From assembly GCF_000485595.1 (NCBI RefSeq), contig NW_014578296.1:46287-85701 (forward strand): a stretch of DNA of 39,415 bases. The letters run 5' to 3'. Within the stretch, counting starts at the first letter, position 1, and each line of letters begins with the position of its first letter. This document shows positions 23,401 to 32,071 of the stretch, piece after piece. The notes under the pieces are model-generated. The model had not been told where the DNA came from and did not search any database. It was given only the letters and a program-made list of their open reading frames with translations. Both the position numbers and the translations under genes were made by a program. Source of the DNA: Priapulus caudatus. Lineage: Eukaryota > Priapulida > Priapulimorpha > Priapulimorphida > Priapulidae.

Positions 23401-26400
23401 CGTGTTGTCATCATGCGTGGAGGTGTTTAGTGTACGTTTGTCATCATGCGTGGGGTGTTAGTGTACGTGTTGTCATCATGCGTGGAGGTGTTAGTGTACG
23501 TGTTGTCATCATGCGTGGGGGTGTTAGTGTACGTGTTGTCATCATGCGTGGAGGTGTTAGTGTACGTGTTGTCATCATGCGTGGGGGTGTTAGTGTACGT
23601 GTGTCATCATGCGTGGAGTGTGTTAGTGTACGTGTTGTCATCATGCGTGGGGGTGTTAGTGTACGTGTTGTCACATGCTGGTGAGGTGTTAGTGTAACGT
23701 GTTGTCATCATGCCGTGGAAGGTGTTAGTGTACGTGTTTGTCATCACCCTGCGTGGGGGTGTTAGTGTACGTGTTGTCATCATGCGTGGAGTGTAGTGTA
23801 CGTGTTGTCATCATTGCGTGGAGGTGTTAGTGTACGTGTTGTCATCATGCGTGGGGGTGTTAGTGTACGTGTTGTCATCATGCGTGGGGGTGTTAGTGTA
23901 CGTGTTGTCATCATGCCTGGGGTGTTAGTGTACGTGTTGTCATCATGCGTGGGGGTGTTAGTGTACGTGTTGTCATCATGCCTGGGGTGTTAGTGTACGT
24001 GTTGTCATCATGCGTGGGGGTGTTAGTGTACGTTGTTGTCATCATGCGTGGGGCTGTTAGTGTACGTGTTGTCATCATGCGTGGGGGTGTTAGTGTACTG
24101 TTGTCATCATGCGTGGGGGTGCTAGTGTAGTGTTGTCATCATGCGTGGAGGTGTTAGTGTACGTGTTTGTCATCATGCGTGGGGGTGTTAGTGTACGTGT
24201 TGTCATTATGCGTGGGGTGTTAGTGTACGTGTTGTCATCATGCGTGGGGGTGTTAGTGTACGTGTTGTCATCATGGTGGGGTGTTCAGTGTACGTGTTGT
24301 CATCATGCGTGGGGTGTTAGTGTACTGTTGTCATCATGCGTGGGGGCGTGTTAGTGTACGTGTTGTCATCATGCGTGGGGGTGTTAGTGNGTTCTAATGA
24401 ACGTATGCATCGACTGTAGTAGCACAGAGAAAACTACAGCACTGCCTGCGTTCTTTCCTCCCTGTAGCACTGCCTGTGTTGTTCTAATGAACGTATGCAT
24501 CTACTGTAGTAGCACAGAGAAAACTATAGCACTGCCTGCATTCTTTCCTCCCTGTAGCACTGCCTGTGTTGTTCTAATGAACGTATGCATCTACTGTAGT
24601 AGCACAGAGAAAACTATAGCACTGCCCGAGTTCTTTCCTTCCTGTAGCACTGCCTGTGTTGTTCTAACGACCGTATGCATCTACTGTAGTAGCACAGACA
24701 AAACTACAGCACTGCCTGCATTCTTTCCTCCCTGTAGCACTGCCTGTGTTGTTCTAATGGCCGTATGCATCTACTGTAGTAGCACAGACAAAACTATAGC
24801 ACTGCCTGTGTTCTTTCCTTCCTGTAGCACTGCCTGTGTTGTTCTAATGACCGTATGCATCTACTGTACCAGCACAGACAAAACTATAGCACTGCCTGTG
24901 TTCTTTCCTTCCTGTAGCACTGCCTGTGTTGTTCTAATGGCCGTATGCATCTACTGTAGTAGCACAGACAAAACTATAGCACTGCCCGAGTTCTTTCCTT
25001 CCTGTAGCACTGCCTGTGTTGTTCTAATGACCGTATGCATCTACTGTAGTAGCACAGACAAAACTATAGCACTACCTGTGTTCTTTACCCGGCACTACGT
25101 CTATAAGCTACGTCACTCAGCAACGCAGCACGCATGCTTAGCATCCCTAGAATTGCACTTCACTTACAATTTGACATGTACCTTCATCACCTAACAATGC
25201 TCTAGACTTAGGAGATAATGGGGATTGTAGCTTCATCATCCAACAATGCATTACACTTAGAGATTGCATATGCATCACCCAGCAACTCACTACACTTAAG
25301 AGATGAATTTACCTTTAGTGAAATGAGTCTGTCAAGGACTATTAGCTTCACGTTGTTGTCACTTTCCTTTACGATAAGGTCGATGTAGCAGCTGGCTGCA
25401 GCCTGGGGAGTAACAGCAACATTAACCTACCGTGCACCTCATATTTGCTTACTCAGGTACCCTATACTCGTAAATCACATTTACAGCTCACAAATACATT
25501 ATTATGTTCATTTACTACCATGAAAGATAAAAGTATCAATGTTCCTGTATTCTCTATCGACTAATAATTCCAAGTAAACGCCGTTCAAATGCTCTTTTTG
25601 CAACACGCAGTCTTGCCGCACGCACGCCGCTGCGCACAAACAACAGAAATATAGAAATATAGGGATGACCGAGGGGTTATTATGTGGCAACAGTGCGACT
25701 ACTCACCTTGACAGCGGTCGGCGCGCTGGATAGCGTCACGAGCGTACCGGCGGCCTCATAGCGCACGGCCGCGCTCGTCGACTGCAGCAGGTTGTAGATG
25801 CAGCGTATGAAGCGCGCGCGCTCAGTCGGGTTCGCCAGACACACCTGGTTGAATGAATTGCACGAAAGAAACACATAATTCACTTCTGTATGGTGTGTAC
25901 GACATAGGACTGTATTTATTCGATAACTTCTGTGTCGATAGCTGTATTTCGATACACGACTCAAACTGTCGGTTAACGCTTTCTGACTATACAAAGACGA
26001 ATGACGGAATCCCAATAAATCAATGAATCTTTTGCTGCCCTCTCTCTCGCGCCCTCTTCCGGATAACTTTGACGATGGCGATAACTATATCAGCAATAAT
26101 AATAACATTTATTGATTTATATTGCGCACGGTACATGCAAATATGTTCACGTGCGCATTACATCTGGGGATTAGCAAGGATTAGAATTAGCAAAAATGCT
26201 AAATCCTTCTGAACACACCTTGTAGATGAGCTCGACGATGACGAGCTGCAGGATGTCACCGAAGCCGTGCACCTGGTCAATGCAGGTCGACAGGTAGTCG
26301 AGCGCGCGGTCCTGGTCGGCGTGGATGAGCATCATGAACGCGTTACGCTTGCACGACGCGTCCTGCTCGCCCTCCAGGAAGTTCGCGATCAGCTCGGGCG

Positions 26401-29400
26401 CGTCCGGAATGAGAACGTCGAAGTTCCTACAGGAGAAATCCCGAACATCCCGGATGTCATCTATCGGTGAGACAGGTGCGTGCAGATGTCTTCAACTGGC
26501 CACAGTAGCATTCGTTCAACACCCGATACTGGTACTACGCTTTTGATGGTGAAAAGCTCTTCTTTCCCCTCTCGAAATGTCTTGCATTCTTTCCGTTTCA
26601 GTCCCGATGTTTGCTTTCTCAGGAAATACTTTTTAATAGTATTCCACCCATCATACATATCCCTGCCCACTTTTGCTTCTTCCTCCTCAGCTTCTTCCAT
26701 CAATGTTTCCTTTAACAAACCAGCTTCCACTTCATTGTGTCAACTCCCACTAGTGCATACATCACCTCCTTCTCTCTATGCATTCTTCTAATTGCTACTA
26801 TTACTACGACTCATATCCGGCACCGACAACTACCGCGTTCCCTCACCTGTAAATGGTGTAGATTGCCATGACAGCGTTACGTCTCACGTACGAGTGCCTG
26901 TGTTCTAGACAGGCCCTGATCGCAGGCATCAGCGGCTCCAAGAGTTCCGGCTCCTTCAGCTTGCACAGGAAGCGTAGCGTCGACCCCCGAATAAACTCAT
27001 TCGGATGCTGCAGATCCTGAGTGAGAAAAAAAATGAGAAAGCTGTACTCTATTAACCGTTAACCTGAAGAAATTACAAGATATAAGATATAAGATATAAC
27101 AGTTTTATTTATCGCTTTCAATATTAGTAAGTACAAGAATTTTAACAAATCGAATAATAAACAATACAGCGAAGGGATGACGAAAAGACCATACGGTCAT
27201 CTAGTCAGCCATCCTCTGGAAAAATGATAAAGTACAAGGCAATATATGGGATTAAGCCAGCTCAGTACAAGCATGTAAGCACTGGAGATATGCAAAACAA
27301 AACTCTGTGCTGACAAACCTTTCTGTAGGCATCACAAACTAGGATGAATTCCTGCAGTAGCTTCCCATCAGGTGTTGTCTTAGGAGCGACCTCCCAGAAG
27401 ATAAGCAGCAACTTTTTAATGGTGTGATCCTGAGAGACACAAACAATATAGTTGAAATAACTTTTTAAAAAGCATTTTACTACACACATGAACAAGAGCC
27501 GCAGAGCGTCTGGGCTCATCTGAGGTCTGTTGCTATATACGGTTATAAACGTAACATTTAATTCGTGCGTAGTGACACCTTTGTTAGGCGCAGATATGCA
27601 GATACGCAGTTGCGTACACATCATTTCAGCGACCTTCTGCATTCTGCATACCTCCCACACCCCATTGGTTGATACACACCCCTTCGCGTGCCTGAAACTC
27701 CTGTTTAATGGTGCATTGTGACCCTAACGCTAACCCTATTAAAAAAATAATAATTAATTGTTGTAAAAATTATTTGTTGTTATGAAATTGTTGTAAATAT
27801 TTTCCTTAATTGGAAAGAAATAGTTAAATGGATAAAGATAGAAAAATACATAAAACAGGTAAATAATCAAAAATCTGATGGGATTCAATCCAAGGACCTT
27901 TGAGCCATAATCCTGTGCTGTAGCCGTTTGGCTATCGAGGCATATTGGGTTTCCAGATTATGGATGTGCCATAAATATATGAGAACACTGTGACATCATT
28001 GAGGCAGTTCAGGAATCCATGTTTAACCCTCCTCTTGAGGGTCATCAGGTTATCAGTCACTTACTCTTCGCACGTCAGTGGAAAGCACATTTCATGGTCC
28101 TTTCAATAAAGCCATAAAAATGGTAGGTCACCGCTGAAACAAAAAGTTTTCCAATCGCTCCGTCAGACCATGTCCTCAGAAAATGTCTAAAATCTGCCCT
28201 GTGCCCCATTGACCTTTGACCTCCAATTTCGGCACATTGATGGCTTTTCCTACCATGACAGGCTTTCACTTTTAAGAGGCGCGATCGCGCTCGCGCTCCA
28301 CCGCGCACACGAAATTGTGCCATGGTGCGTGCATCATCGCGCACCAAAAGTATGTGTATTATGTTGAAATAGCGCTCCATAGATTTGTCAATGTAGGGGG
28401 GTACAAAAAGGTTAGCAACACACAACAATTTGTGTTGTGTGTCGCCCCAACGCGAATACGCCGCCCCCTTTTTGTCCACTTAGACAGATATCTGAGACAG
28501 GGGTCTGAAAACGCACTACGCGAAAACTGGGCGCAATCCAACCGACATTTCGCGATGGACGGCAGGAGGCCATCTCCAAACGGCCCCTAAACTTTTTTTG
28601 GGGTGGCGCGCCTCATGGCTAAGACGTAGTGACTCCTACAAGAAAATGCAAGAAATGCTGTCAATCAGCGATGACGCGCTCGCTCGTTGGCCGCTAGTGC
28701 CGAGTATAGCGTTATGTCTATCACAGAGCTTTTTACGAAGTGTTGTACGGCGCTCCACGTGGGGTGGCGCGGCCTAGATGCTATCTTCAAACGCGCTCCC
28801 GCCGTGCCGGCGCCTGACTGCGTACGTGCGAGGTTTTACCAACCTATTGACCCCGCGCTGCCCGTCGCGACGGCACGTCGTGCGAGCACCTGCGCTGGCG
28901 TGGCGGGCGAATACTGCGAGCACGGGGTGGCGCGGCCGTGCCAGTTTTTACACGTAGCTAAGTAGATACTCGCAAAGCAGCAACAGCAACAAAAACTCGC
29001 CCCTGCCGCGCAGCGCGGGGGTAATGCTATCCCCCGGGCGTGGAGGGAGGTGACCGCAGCGTGGCAGCACTAGTGTTGGGATAGTGTTAGGATTAGGGCT
29101 AGGGTCAGGGTTAGGGTTAGGGTTAGGGTTAGGGTTAGGATTAGGGTTAGGATTAGGGTTAGGGTTAGGGTTAGGGTTAGGGTTTTTGCATCATGATATC
29201 TGTCCCCACACCATAGATTAATTTTTGTGGATCACAATGCCTATATATAGCGCGGCGAGACATATATATTTAGTGTGAGGGTTAGTGTTGGCGGTGTTGG
29301 AGTAAGGGTAACCGTTAGGGTTAACGTTTTGAACGTCATCGTCAACGTTATCACATGACCTCCCTCCACGCCCGGGGGATAGCAACACCCGCAGCGGGTC

Positions 29401-31476
29401 TCTGCAGCAGCAGCAGCAGCAAATGCCCCCACCGAAGGCCGCCATAGCCGAGCCGGTGTGTGACGAAAACTGCGTGATGTTACGCTTCCCGTTATACGGA
29501 TTCGCGCGCCCGCCCTCCTTCGGCGCGCGAATTTGTAGAGCGGGCAGCGCGAAATGCTGCGACACACCGAGGTCGCGAGACACACCGCGGTCGCGTGCGC
29601 CCAGTCCCGCGGAAGTGCGCGGCTTAACCGCTCTCGGCGGTCGGGGAACAACGCATCTTTTGCGCAACGCCATCTTGTACCCGGTCTCTCTGGTTTATAC
29701 AACTAGACAACAGCATCCAAATACACGTACCACACGGTAGCCACAAGTTACCTGCTCGTTTTCCACTATACGTGGCGAGAAGTGGTTTTCTGCCGACGTG
29801 AAACAGTCGTAGGGCTGGAGGGGCTACATACGTGGCTACTACGTACAAGTAATTTGGCTAGTTTATTGATGGATTGTTATGATATTTCGTGCTGAAATAT
29901 GCAGGTACATGGATTAGAGTCTCTAAGGATGAAGATCAGAATAAATAAAACAAGTTTATTTTTACATCCGATCAACTCTTTTATTAATCTGTTTGCTAGT
30001 GTTGGGTTGTTGGATGAAAAAAATGTAATCATGACGAAGCCATTGAATGAATGAAGGTGAAGATGAATGATAACCAGTGGATTGACATGACATCCCAATT
30101 TTTGTTTTGGATTTCACTCTAGACTGAGGATTGGTCATGATTCCATCATCACACCCCAAGAGGCATGATGGAGAGCCCTCAAGGAGTGATTATGGAGCGT
30201 GAAAAGACCCCCTATGGTGTCCTAGGGGAGTCATTAGTAGTCCTCCTGTACTTTTCAAATCTGAAAGCCTGCCATGATGCTATACACCGACTATCACGAG
30301 CCTAGGTCGAGCCGTTTAGATTTGTGCCGCAATTCTGCATTTCCTCCCAATACCTTAAGTTAAGGAGGGAATGTTCCCCCTTCTTTTACACCTCTTGACC
30401 TTTGACCTTTGACCCCCAGCTTCGACATCCCAACTCGTTCTCGGATTACCCCCCACGTCCCGACTTTCGAATCCGTACGTCGAGCCGTTTAGATTTGTGC
30501 CCAACTGTTGACGCATGGACGCACGGACGCACGCTCATGCGATTCTACAAGCTGCATCTGACTATGTCAGATGAGCTAACAACAGGTGCTATAGCAAACC
30601 ACCTCCAAAGAAAAAGTTAACTCAATGGAACGCCATTTCTGCTACGTCTAAATGCATGCCCACTAACAGATACTACATGCCAGTGTCGTTTACTGACATG
30701 TGTACTGTATGACGTGCTATTCCTTGTACTAAGATGTGTCCAGTATAACATGCTATCCCTTGTACTGACATCTGTGCTGTTTCCCACATGTGCCGAGTTC
30801 TTTGTGTTAAGCAGCACTGTAACACGAAGAGACCATTACTCTCTTATTAACTGACTTAACTGACTATAACTAACTTATTATCTGTATTGGCACACACTCC
30901 TCACCTGTGAGGGTAGAAGGAAACGGATGATGTGCATTAGCATAGAGGGCTGCAGCATCTCTCCATTCAAAATCATATAAATAACCTTTTTCAAGGCATC
31001 GATCTTAGCTTTGTTATCCCCCTTTTCTGAAATAGCAAGCGGTAGTGGTCATCAATACTAGATTTACTGTGCCAGTGTGTGTGCAACAAGAAAAGGTAGC
31101 TAGTCTGTACTTGCTGTCACATGAACTCGGTAAATATCAAGTTCGTCGAGCAAGTTGTGGTGTAGATGTATATGACCAATCATGCTCACAATTCTATGTG
31201 AAGACAATCTTCATGTAAAAACACTATATTTAATTACCTGCTAGTTTACTATGAGCACCCTCTCACAAACATATATGAAATTGAAAAGGTATATTACATT
31301 CTTCATCTGGACACATTGGGATTTCACCTAGCAAAGAATACCTACACTGAAGTACATTACTACTACCATTAAATCTACTTTGATATACCTATATCCTGCT
31401 TCAGCTGCAGTTCATTGGGTGCATCTGTGTCTGTAGGAACATTGATTAGTGTGTAGCATGGCTGTTCGGAAGCCAT
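8452..31476 (-). CDS. COPB1: coatomer subunit beta (beta-COP), 20 visible exons, one block missing
   Basis: Minus-strand exons, 5' to 3': 31476-31389, 31026-30905, 27429-27319, 27016-26847, 26426-26219, 25844-25707, 25402-25313, [missing block], 21476-21380, 20732-20566, 20058-19935, 19620-19549, 19240-19085, 18780-18688, 18106-18020, 14711-14566, 14235-14116, 10908-10763, 9681-9592, 9168-9016, 8523-8452 (stop TAA). The first seven encode 309 aa, aligning residue for residue with remembered human COPB1, including DHTIKKLLL and [11 protein letters not shown]. The last thirteen encode about 506 aa, including [31 protein letters not shown] and [20 protein letters not shown]. The N-terminal part is the adaptin-type HEAT trunk; the C-terminal part holds the coatomer beta C-terminal and appendage-platform domains. 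Beta-COP is a subunit of the COPI coat for Golgi-to-ER and intra-Golgi transport. About 144 codons of the trunk (human ~310-453) are absent. With them the protein would be about 960 aa (human 953). Exon 14711-14566 carries indels. Confidence 0.95.
8524..9015 (-). other. last COPB1 intron, nothing recognised
   Basis: Ordinary intron sequence with GT-AG ends on the minus strand. The short ORFs over it have no coding character. Confidence 0.5.
9205..9478. repeat. about 92-bp tandem repeat, 3 copies
   Basis: Three head-to-tail copies each contain CCCAGTCCATGATAG, a TGCAATTA segment and TTGCTACCAATTAAAACG. The third decays at its 3' end. The array lies in a COPB1 intron just outside exon 9168-9016. 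Confidence 0.85.
9682..10762 (-). other. COPB1 intron with no recognised gene
   Basis: The intron contains a 13-bp perfect tandem duplication (AACGTTCCAATAG at 9953-9965 and 9966-9978) and a C/T-rich stretch at 10250-10440. The small ORFs in that stretch follow the base bias and are not supported. Confidence 0.5.
11109..11427 (+). repeat. 10-bp GTACACGC minisatellite, left arm
   Basis: About 32 units of the form RTACACGCRS (GTACACGCGG, GTACACGCAC, ATACACGCAC). The order is very regular. The 10-bp period leaves long ORFs in several frames, none of which is a gene. Confidence 0.9.
11628..11950 (+). repeat. purine-rich GGAGAAG minisatellite, left arm
   Basis: Irregular units such as GGAGAAGCTGGTGAGAAGG. 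It ends at the centre of symmetry GGCTTCGAGCC. Confidence 0.85.
11955..12790 (-). repeat. pyrimidine-rich CTTCTCC minisatellite, right arm
   Basis: Complement of the left purine array but about 2.6 times longer, with units such as CTTCTCCACCAGCTTCTCC. The Ser/Pro ORFs of more than 300 aa across it are products of base bias. Confidence 0.85.
13030..13210. repeat. about 60-bp tandem repeat, about 3 copies, right arm only
   Basis: Degenerate copies each carry GCATGC, a CTTTACA or TTTTACA segment, an ACACG motif and TTAATTAATTA. The left arm has only a single AGCATGCACGTAAT at the matching position, so this is an expansion private to the right arm. Confidence 0.6.
13230..13790 (-). repeat. 10-bp minisatellite, right arm, irregular
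   Basis: Complement of the 11109-11427 array (GTGTACGTGC and GTGTACCCGC units). It has many one- or two-base gains and losses, unlike the regular left array. This may reflect lower sequence accuracy or real decay. Confidence 0.85.
14236..14565 (-). other. COPB1 intron, nothing recognised
   Basis: Short AT-rich intron with no repeat or ORF of note. Confidence 0.5.
14566..14711 (-). CDS. COPB1: COPB1 exon ([10 protein letters not shown]...) with three single-base indels
   Basis: Reading from 14711, the exon encodes [10 protein letters not shown] and later NQYDIVLDV and TLELATL of beta-COP. The frame breaks three times: an extra base in the G run 14681-14684, an extra C at about 14670-14672, and a missing base at about 14623. 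The exon is 146 nt, while the phases of its neighbours require 145, which agrees with a net +1. All other visible COPB1 exons are clean, so a sequence error is far likelier than a pseudogene. Confidence 0.85.
14708..15183. repeat. 33-bp minisatellite spanning the COPB1 splice acceptor
   Basis: Units of (ACA)n followed by GCTACAAGTTACATCACCT repeat every 33 bp (for example at 14728, 14761, 14794). About 14 copies decay away from the exon. On the minus strand each unit reads TTGTTGTTGTTGTAG followed by GTGA, the same as the true acceptor of exon 14711-14566. The 11-codon Thr-rich ORFs are by-products. Confidence 0.9.
15196..15974. repeat. tandemly duplicated block, copy 1 (uninterrupted)
   Basis: Runs from AATGAAAGTGTCAATGACAC to GACGATGTCAAGGTGAGCTAA. 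It matches 16087-16110 plus 16464-17181 over its whole length, with frequent one-base indels. It has no ORF. Near its end is a GACGGACGGACG stretch of a kind seen at the ends of dispersed repeats. Confidence 0.8.
16111..16468. mobile_element. 358-bp hAT-like MITE with 5-bp TSD GTCAA
   Basis: Begins CAGGGTTCATAGTAG and ends CTGCTACGAACCCTG, an inverted pair with few mismatches. GTCAA flanks it on both sides (16106-16110 and 16469-16473). The inside is AT-rich and non-coding, with subterminal inverted AAATAAG and ACTTATAAG motifs. Copy 1 of the duplicated block (15196-15974) holds the same site without the element and with a single GTCAA. Confidence 0.85.
16464..17181. repeat. tandemly duplicated block, copy 2 (split by MITE)
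   Basis: The homology to copy 1 starts at 16087-16110, is interrupted by the element at 16111-16468, and resumes through to GACGATGTCAAGGTAAGCTAA at 17181. The two copies differ by many short indels. Confidence 0.8.
17182..18019. other. intron remainder with a 64-bp tandem repeat at 17624-17770
   Basis: Units with GGCTAATGTGTRTAT, TAGTTTGTA and GCTGACCAGTACTAATGGG start at 17624, 17688 and 17751 (the third partial). Nothing else is recognised in this stretch. Confidence 0.65.
18495..18640. repeat. ATGCCATGA-type short tandem repeat
   Basis: Degenerate 9-10-bp units (GCCATGAAT, GCCATGATT) between the COPB1 exons at 18106 and 18688. The Met/Ala/Phe ORF on the minus strand is a repeat by-product. 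Confidence 0.8.
20261..20510. mobile_element. 250-bp hAT-like MITE with 5-bp TSD AAGTG
   Basis: Starts CAGGGTTCTGCCCAGG and ends GTGGGCAGAACCCTG. It is flanked on both sides by AAGTG (20256-20260 and 20511-20515). Inside are repeated GTGCCGGG motifs and no ORF. It lies in the COPB1 intron 20059-20565. The CAGGGTTC end and 5-bp duplication match the element at 16111-16468. Confidence 0.85.
20773..20836. repeat. 11-bp tandem repeat, 6 copies
   Basis: CACCCCGCTAA units start at 20773, 20784, 20795, 20806, 20817 and 20828. The rest of the intron (20733-21379) shows nothing. Confidence 0.9.
21548..22325. mobile_element. 0.78-kb imperfect palindrome with about 285-bp arms
   Basis: The left arm (about 21548-21833) and right arm (about 22041-22325) are inverted copies. 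They share GAAGGAGAGYGTACAACGG, GGTGAAATGCTGAAACCATG, GAGCGGTGAAAATCTGG and AACTGTCTCTC-like segments with scattered substitutions. The loop of about 207 bp is non-coding. No target duplication was found. A foldback element is the likeliest reading; an inverted duplication made in assembly is the alternative. Confidence 0.65.
22590..24389. repeat. 33-bp minisatellite, about 54 copies
   Basis: The unit is roughly ATGCGTGGGGGTGTTAG followed by TGTACGTGTTGTCATC. Most copies are 33 bp, with frequent one-base gains and losses. It stops exactly at the N (24390). The repeated ORFs on both strands come from the 11-codon period. Confidence 0.95.
24390..24390. other. single N: probable collapsed assembly gap
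   Basis: The only ambiguous base of the window. It separates a 33-bp array from an unrelated 90-bp array with no transition. The intron around it should contain about 144 further COPB1 codons that are found nowhere in the window. Confidence 0.8.
24391..25087. repeat. 90-bp tandem repeat, about 8 copies
   Basis: Units starting GTTCTAATG begin at 24391 and every 90 bp to 25021. They contain no length changes. Because 90 is a multiple of three, one + strand frame stays open for 265 codons, with a 30-aa Cys-rich unit. Most differences between copies change the amino acid, so coding is not supported. Confidence 0.9.
25845..26218 (-). other. COPB1 intron with a possible dispersed-repeat tail
   Basis: At about 26094-26165 an AATAATAATAACATTTATTG segment leads into TATATTGCGCACGGTAC, like 3' tails of dispersed elements in marine invertebrates. 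This is suggestive only. Confidence 0.25.
26461..26730 (-). other. unidentified 89-codon ORF inside a COPB1 intron
   Basis: An open frame on the COPB1 strand inside intron 26427-26846, rich in Lys and Glu, with an acidic start (EEAEEEEAK) and a [12 protein letters not shown] segment. Its composition is more protein-like than its surroundings and does not come from a simple repeat. No family is recognised. It may be a decayed transposon coding fragment. Confidence 0.2.
27867..27941 (-). mobile_element. tRNA-derived SINE-like sequence
   Basis: On the minus strand a box A-like TAGCCAAACGGC (27934-27923) is followed by a box B-like GGATTGAATCC (27891-27881) at tRNA-like spacing. The acceptor ends do not pair, so it is not a working tRNA gene. 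An A/T-rich tail follows. It lies in COPB1 intron 27430-30904. Confidence 0.5.
28250..28975 (+). other. CpG-rich intron segment with an unidentified ORF
   Basis: A GC-rich island in an otherwise AT-rich intron. GGGGTGGCGCG occurs three times (about 28600, 28761 and 28924). An 83-codon ORF from ATG 28714 to stop 28965 ([20 protein letters not shown]...) contains several Cys and His. No family is recognised, and the base bias alone could keep it open. Probably part of a dispersed element. Confidence 0.25.
29026..29383. repeat. 26-bp perfect inverted repeats around a telomere-like array
   Basis: GCTATCCCCCGGGCGTGGAG (extended to 26 bp) at 29026-29051 occurs inverted at 29358-29383. The 306 bp between them contain the TTAGGG array and a degenerate relative of it at about 29276-29325. 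Confidence 0.8.
29084..29187 (+). repeat. interstitial telomere-like TTAGGG array
   Basis: About 16 units of TTAGGG with a few variants (TTAGGA, CTAGGG, TCAGGG). TTAGGG is the common metazoan telomere repeat. The array is internal, inside a COPB1 intron. Confidence 0.95.
29384..29850. other. CpG-rich dispersed-repeat region
   Basis: Starts with a CAG run (29402-29420) and continues GC-rich to about 29690. At 29789-29832 it carries GGCGAGAAGTG and ACGTGAAACAGTCG, shared in order with 7803-7872 inside the hAT-like element. The ORFs of about 150 codons on the minus strand are in overlapping frames and not supported as genes. Confidence 0.4.
30290..30560. repeat. dispersed repeat with 23-bp direct repeats
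   Basis: GTCGAGCCGTTTAGATTTGT (23 bp in full) occurs perfectly at 30306-30328 and 30479-30501. Between them is TGACCTTTGACCTTTGACC (another TGACCTTTGACC lies at about 28212). A GGACGCACGGACGCACG stretch follows. Nothing is coded. Confidence 0.5.
31027..31388 (-). other. first coding intron of COPB1, nothing recognised
   Basis: AT-rich, with GT-AG ends on the minus strand and no repeat or ORF of note. Confidence 0.5.
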
Positions 31477-31655
31477 TTTCCCTAAAACATAAACGTCAAC
31501 GTGGAATGTTACACACCGTCAGAAAACAATGAAATGCCATGTTCAACATAACAAAAAAACATTAAAGACAAATAATGTATTGACAGAGTAAGCAATCTAA
31601 TCATAATCAGTAATGTAATAGGTTCATACACTGCAACTGTTACCTAAATATTCTC
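31477..31655 (-). promoter_or_regulatory. COPB1 5' UTR splice acceptor and upstream region
   Basis: Five bases before the ATG, the minus strand reads TTTATGTTTTAG then GGAAAATGG, a plausible 3' splice site at 31482. The start codon probably sits in the second exon, with an untranslated first exon further upstream that cannot be placed. Confidence 0.45.
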
Positions 31656-31793
<138 letters not shown>

Positions 31794-32071
31794 CGAGTGT
31801 GTGTGGTGTGTTGGTGTGAGTGTGGTGCTGGCTGCAGTGCGTCTGTGACAGTGTGCGTTGCGTGTCGTGCGTCTGTGTGCATGCGTGCAATAGATTTACT
31901 ATCAGTGTATCACATTTCATCATTATTATAATTCATTAATTATCTCAGTGCCAGTGACAGTCGCAAGTGTACGTGCCAGGCAGGTGGCCTGAATACGCTC
32001 ACCAGTCGCTACTAGTGCTTAGTATTACTATTAGTCTTTACTATAGTCTTATTAGTCTCATTTATCAGTAT

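Noticed and set aside
22590-24389. Regular 33-bp direct repeats resembling a CRISPR array
   Set aside because: There are no unique spacers; units are contiguous. The setting is an intron of an animal gene. It is a minisatellite.
21477-25312. True evolutionary loss of beta-COP trunk exons
   Set aside because: The trunk helices are needed for coat assembly. The N and the abrupt repeat switch in the same intron explain the absence.
29084-29187. TTAGGG array as a chromosome end
   Set aside because: Only about 16 variant units, with coding exons of the same gene on both sides. It is interstitial.
29218-29702. Overlapping ORFs of about 150 codons on the minus strand
   Set aside because: Two frames are open at once in CpG-rich repeat DNA, crossing the 26-bp inverted repeat and a CAG run. 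No domain is visible.
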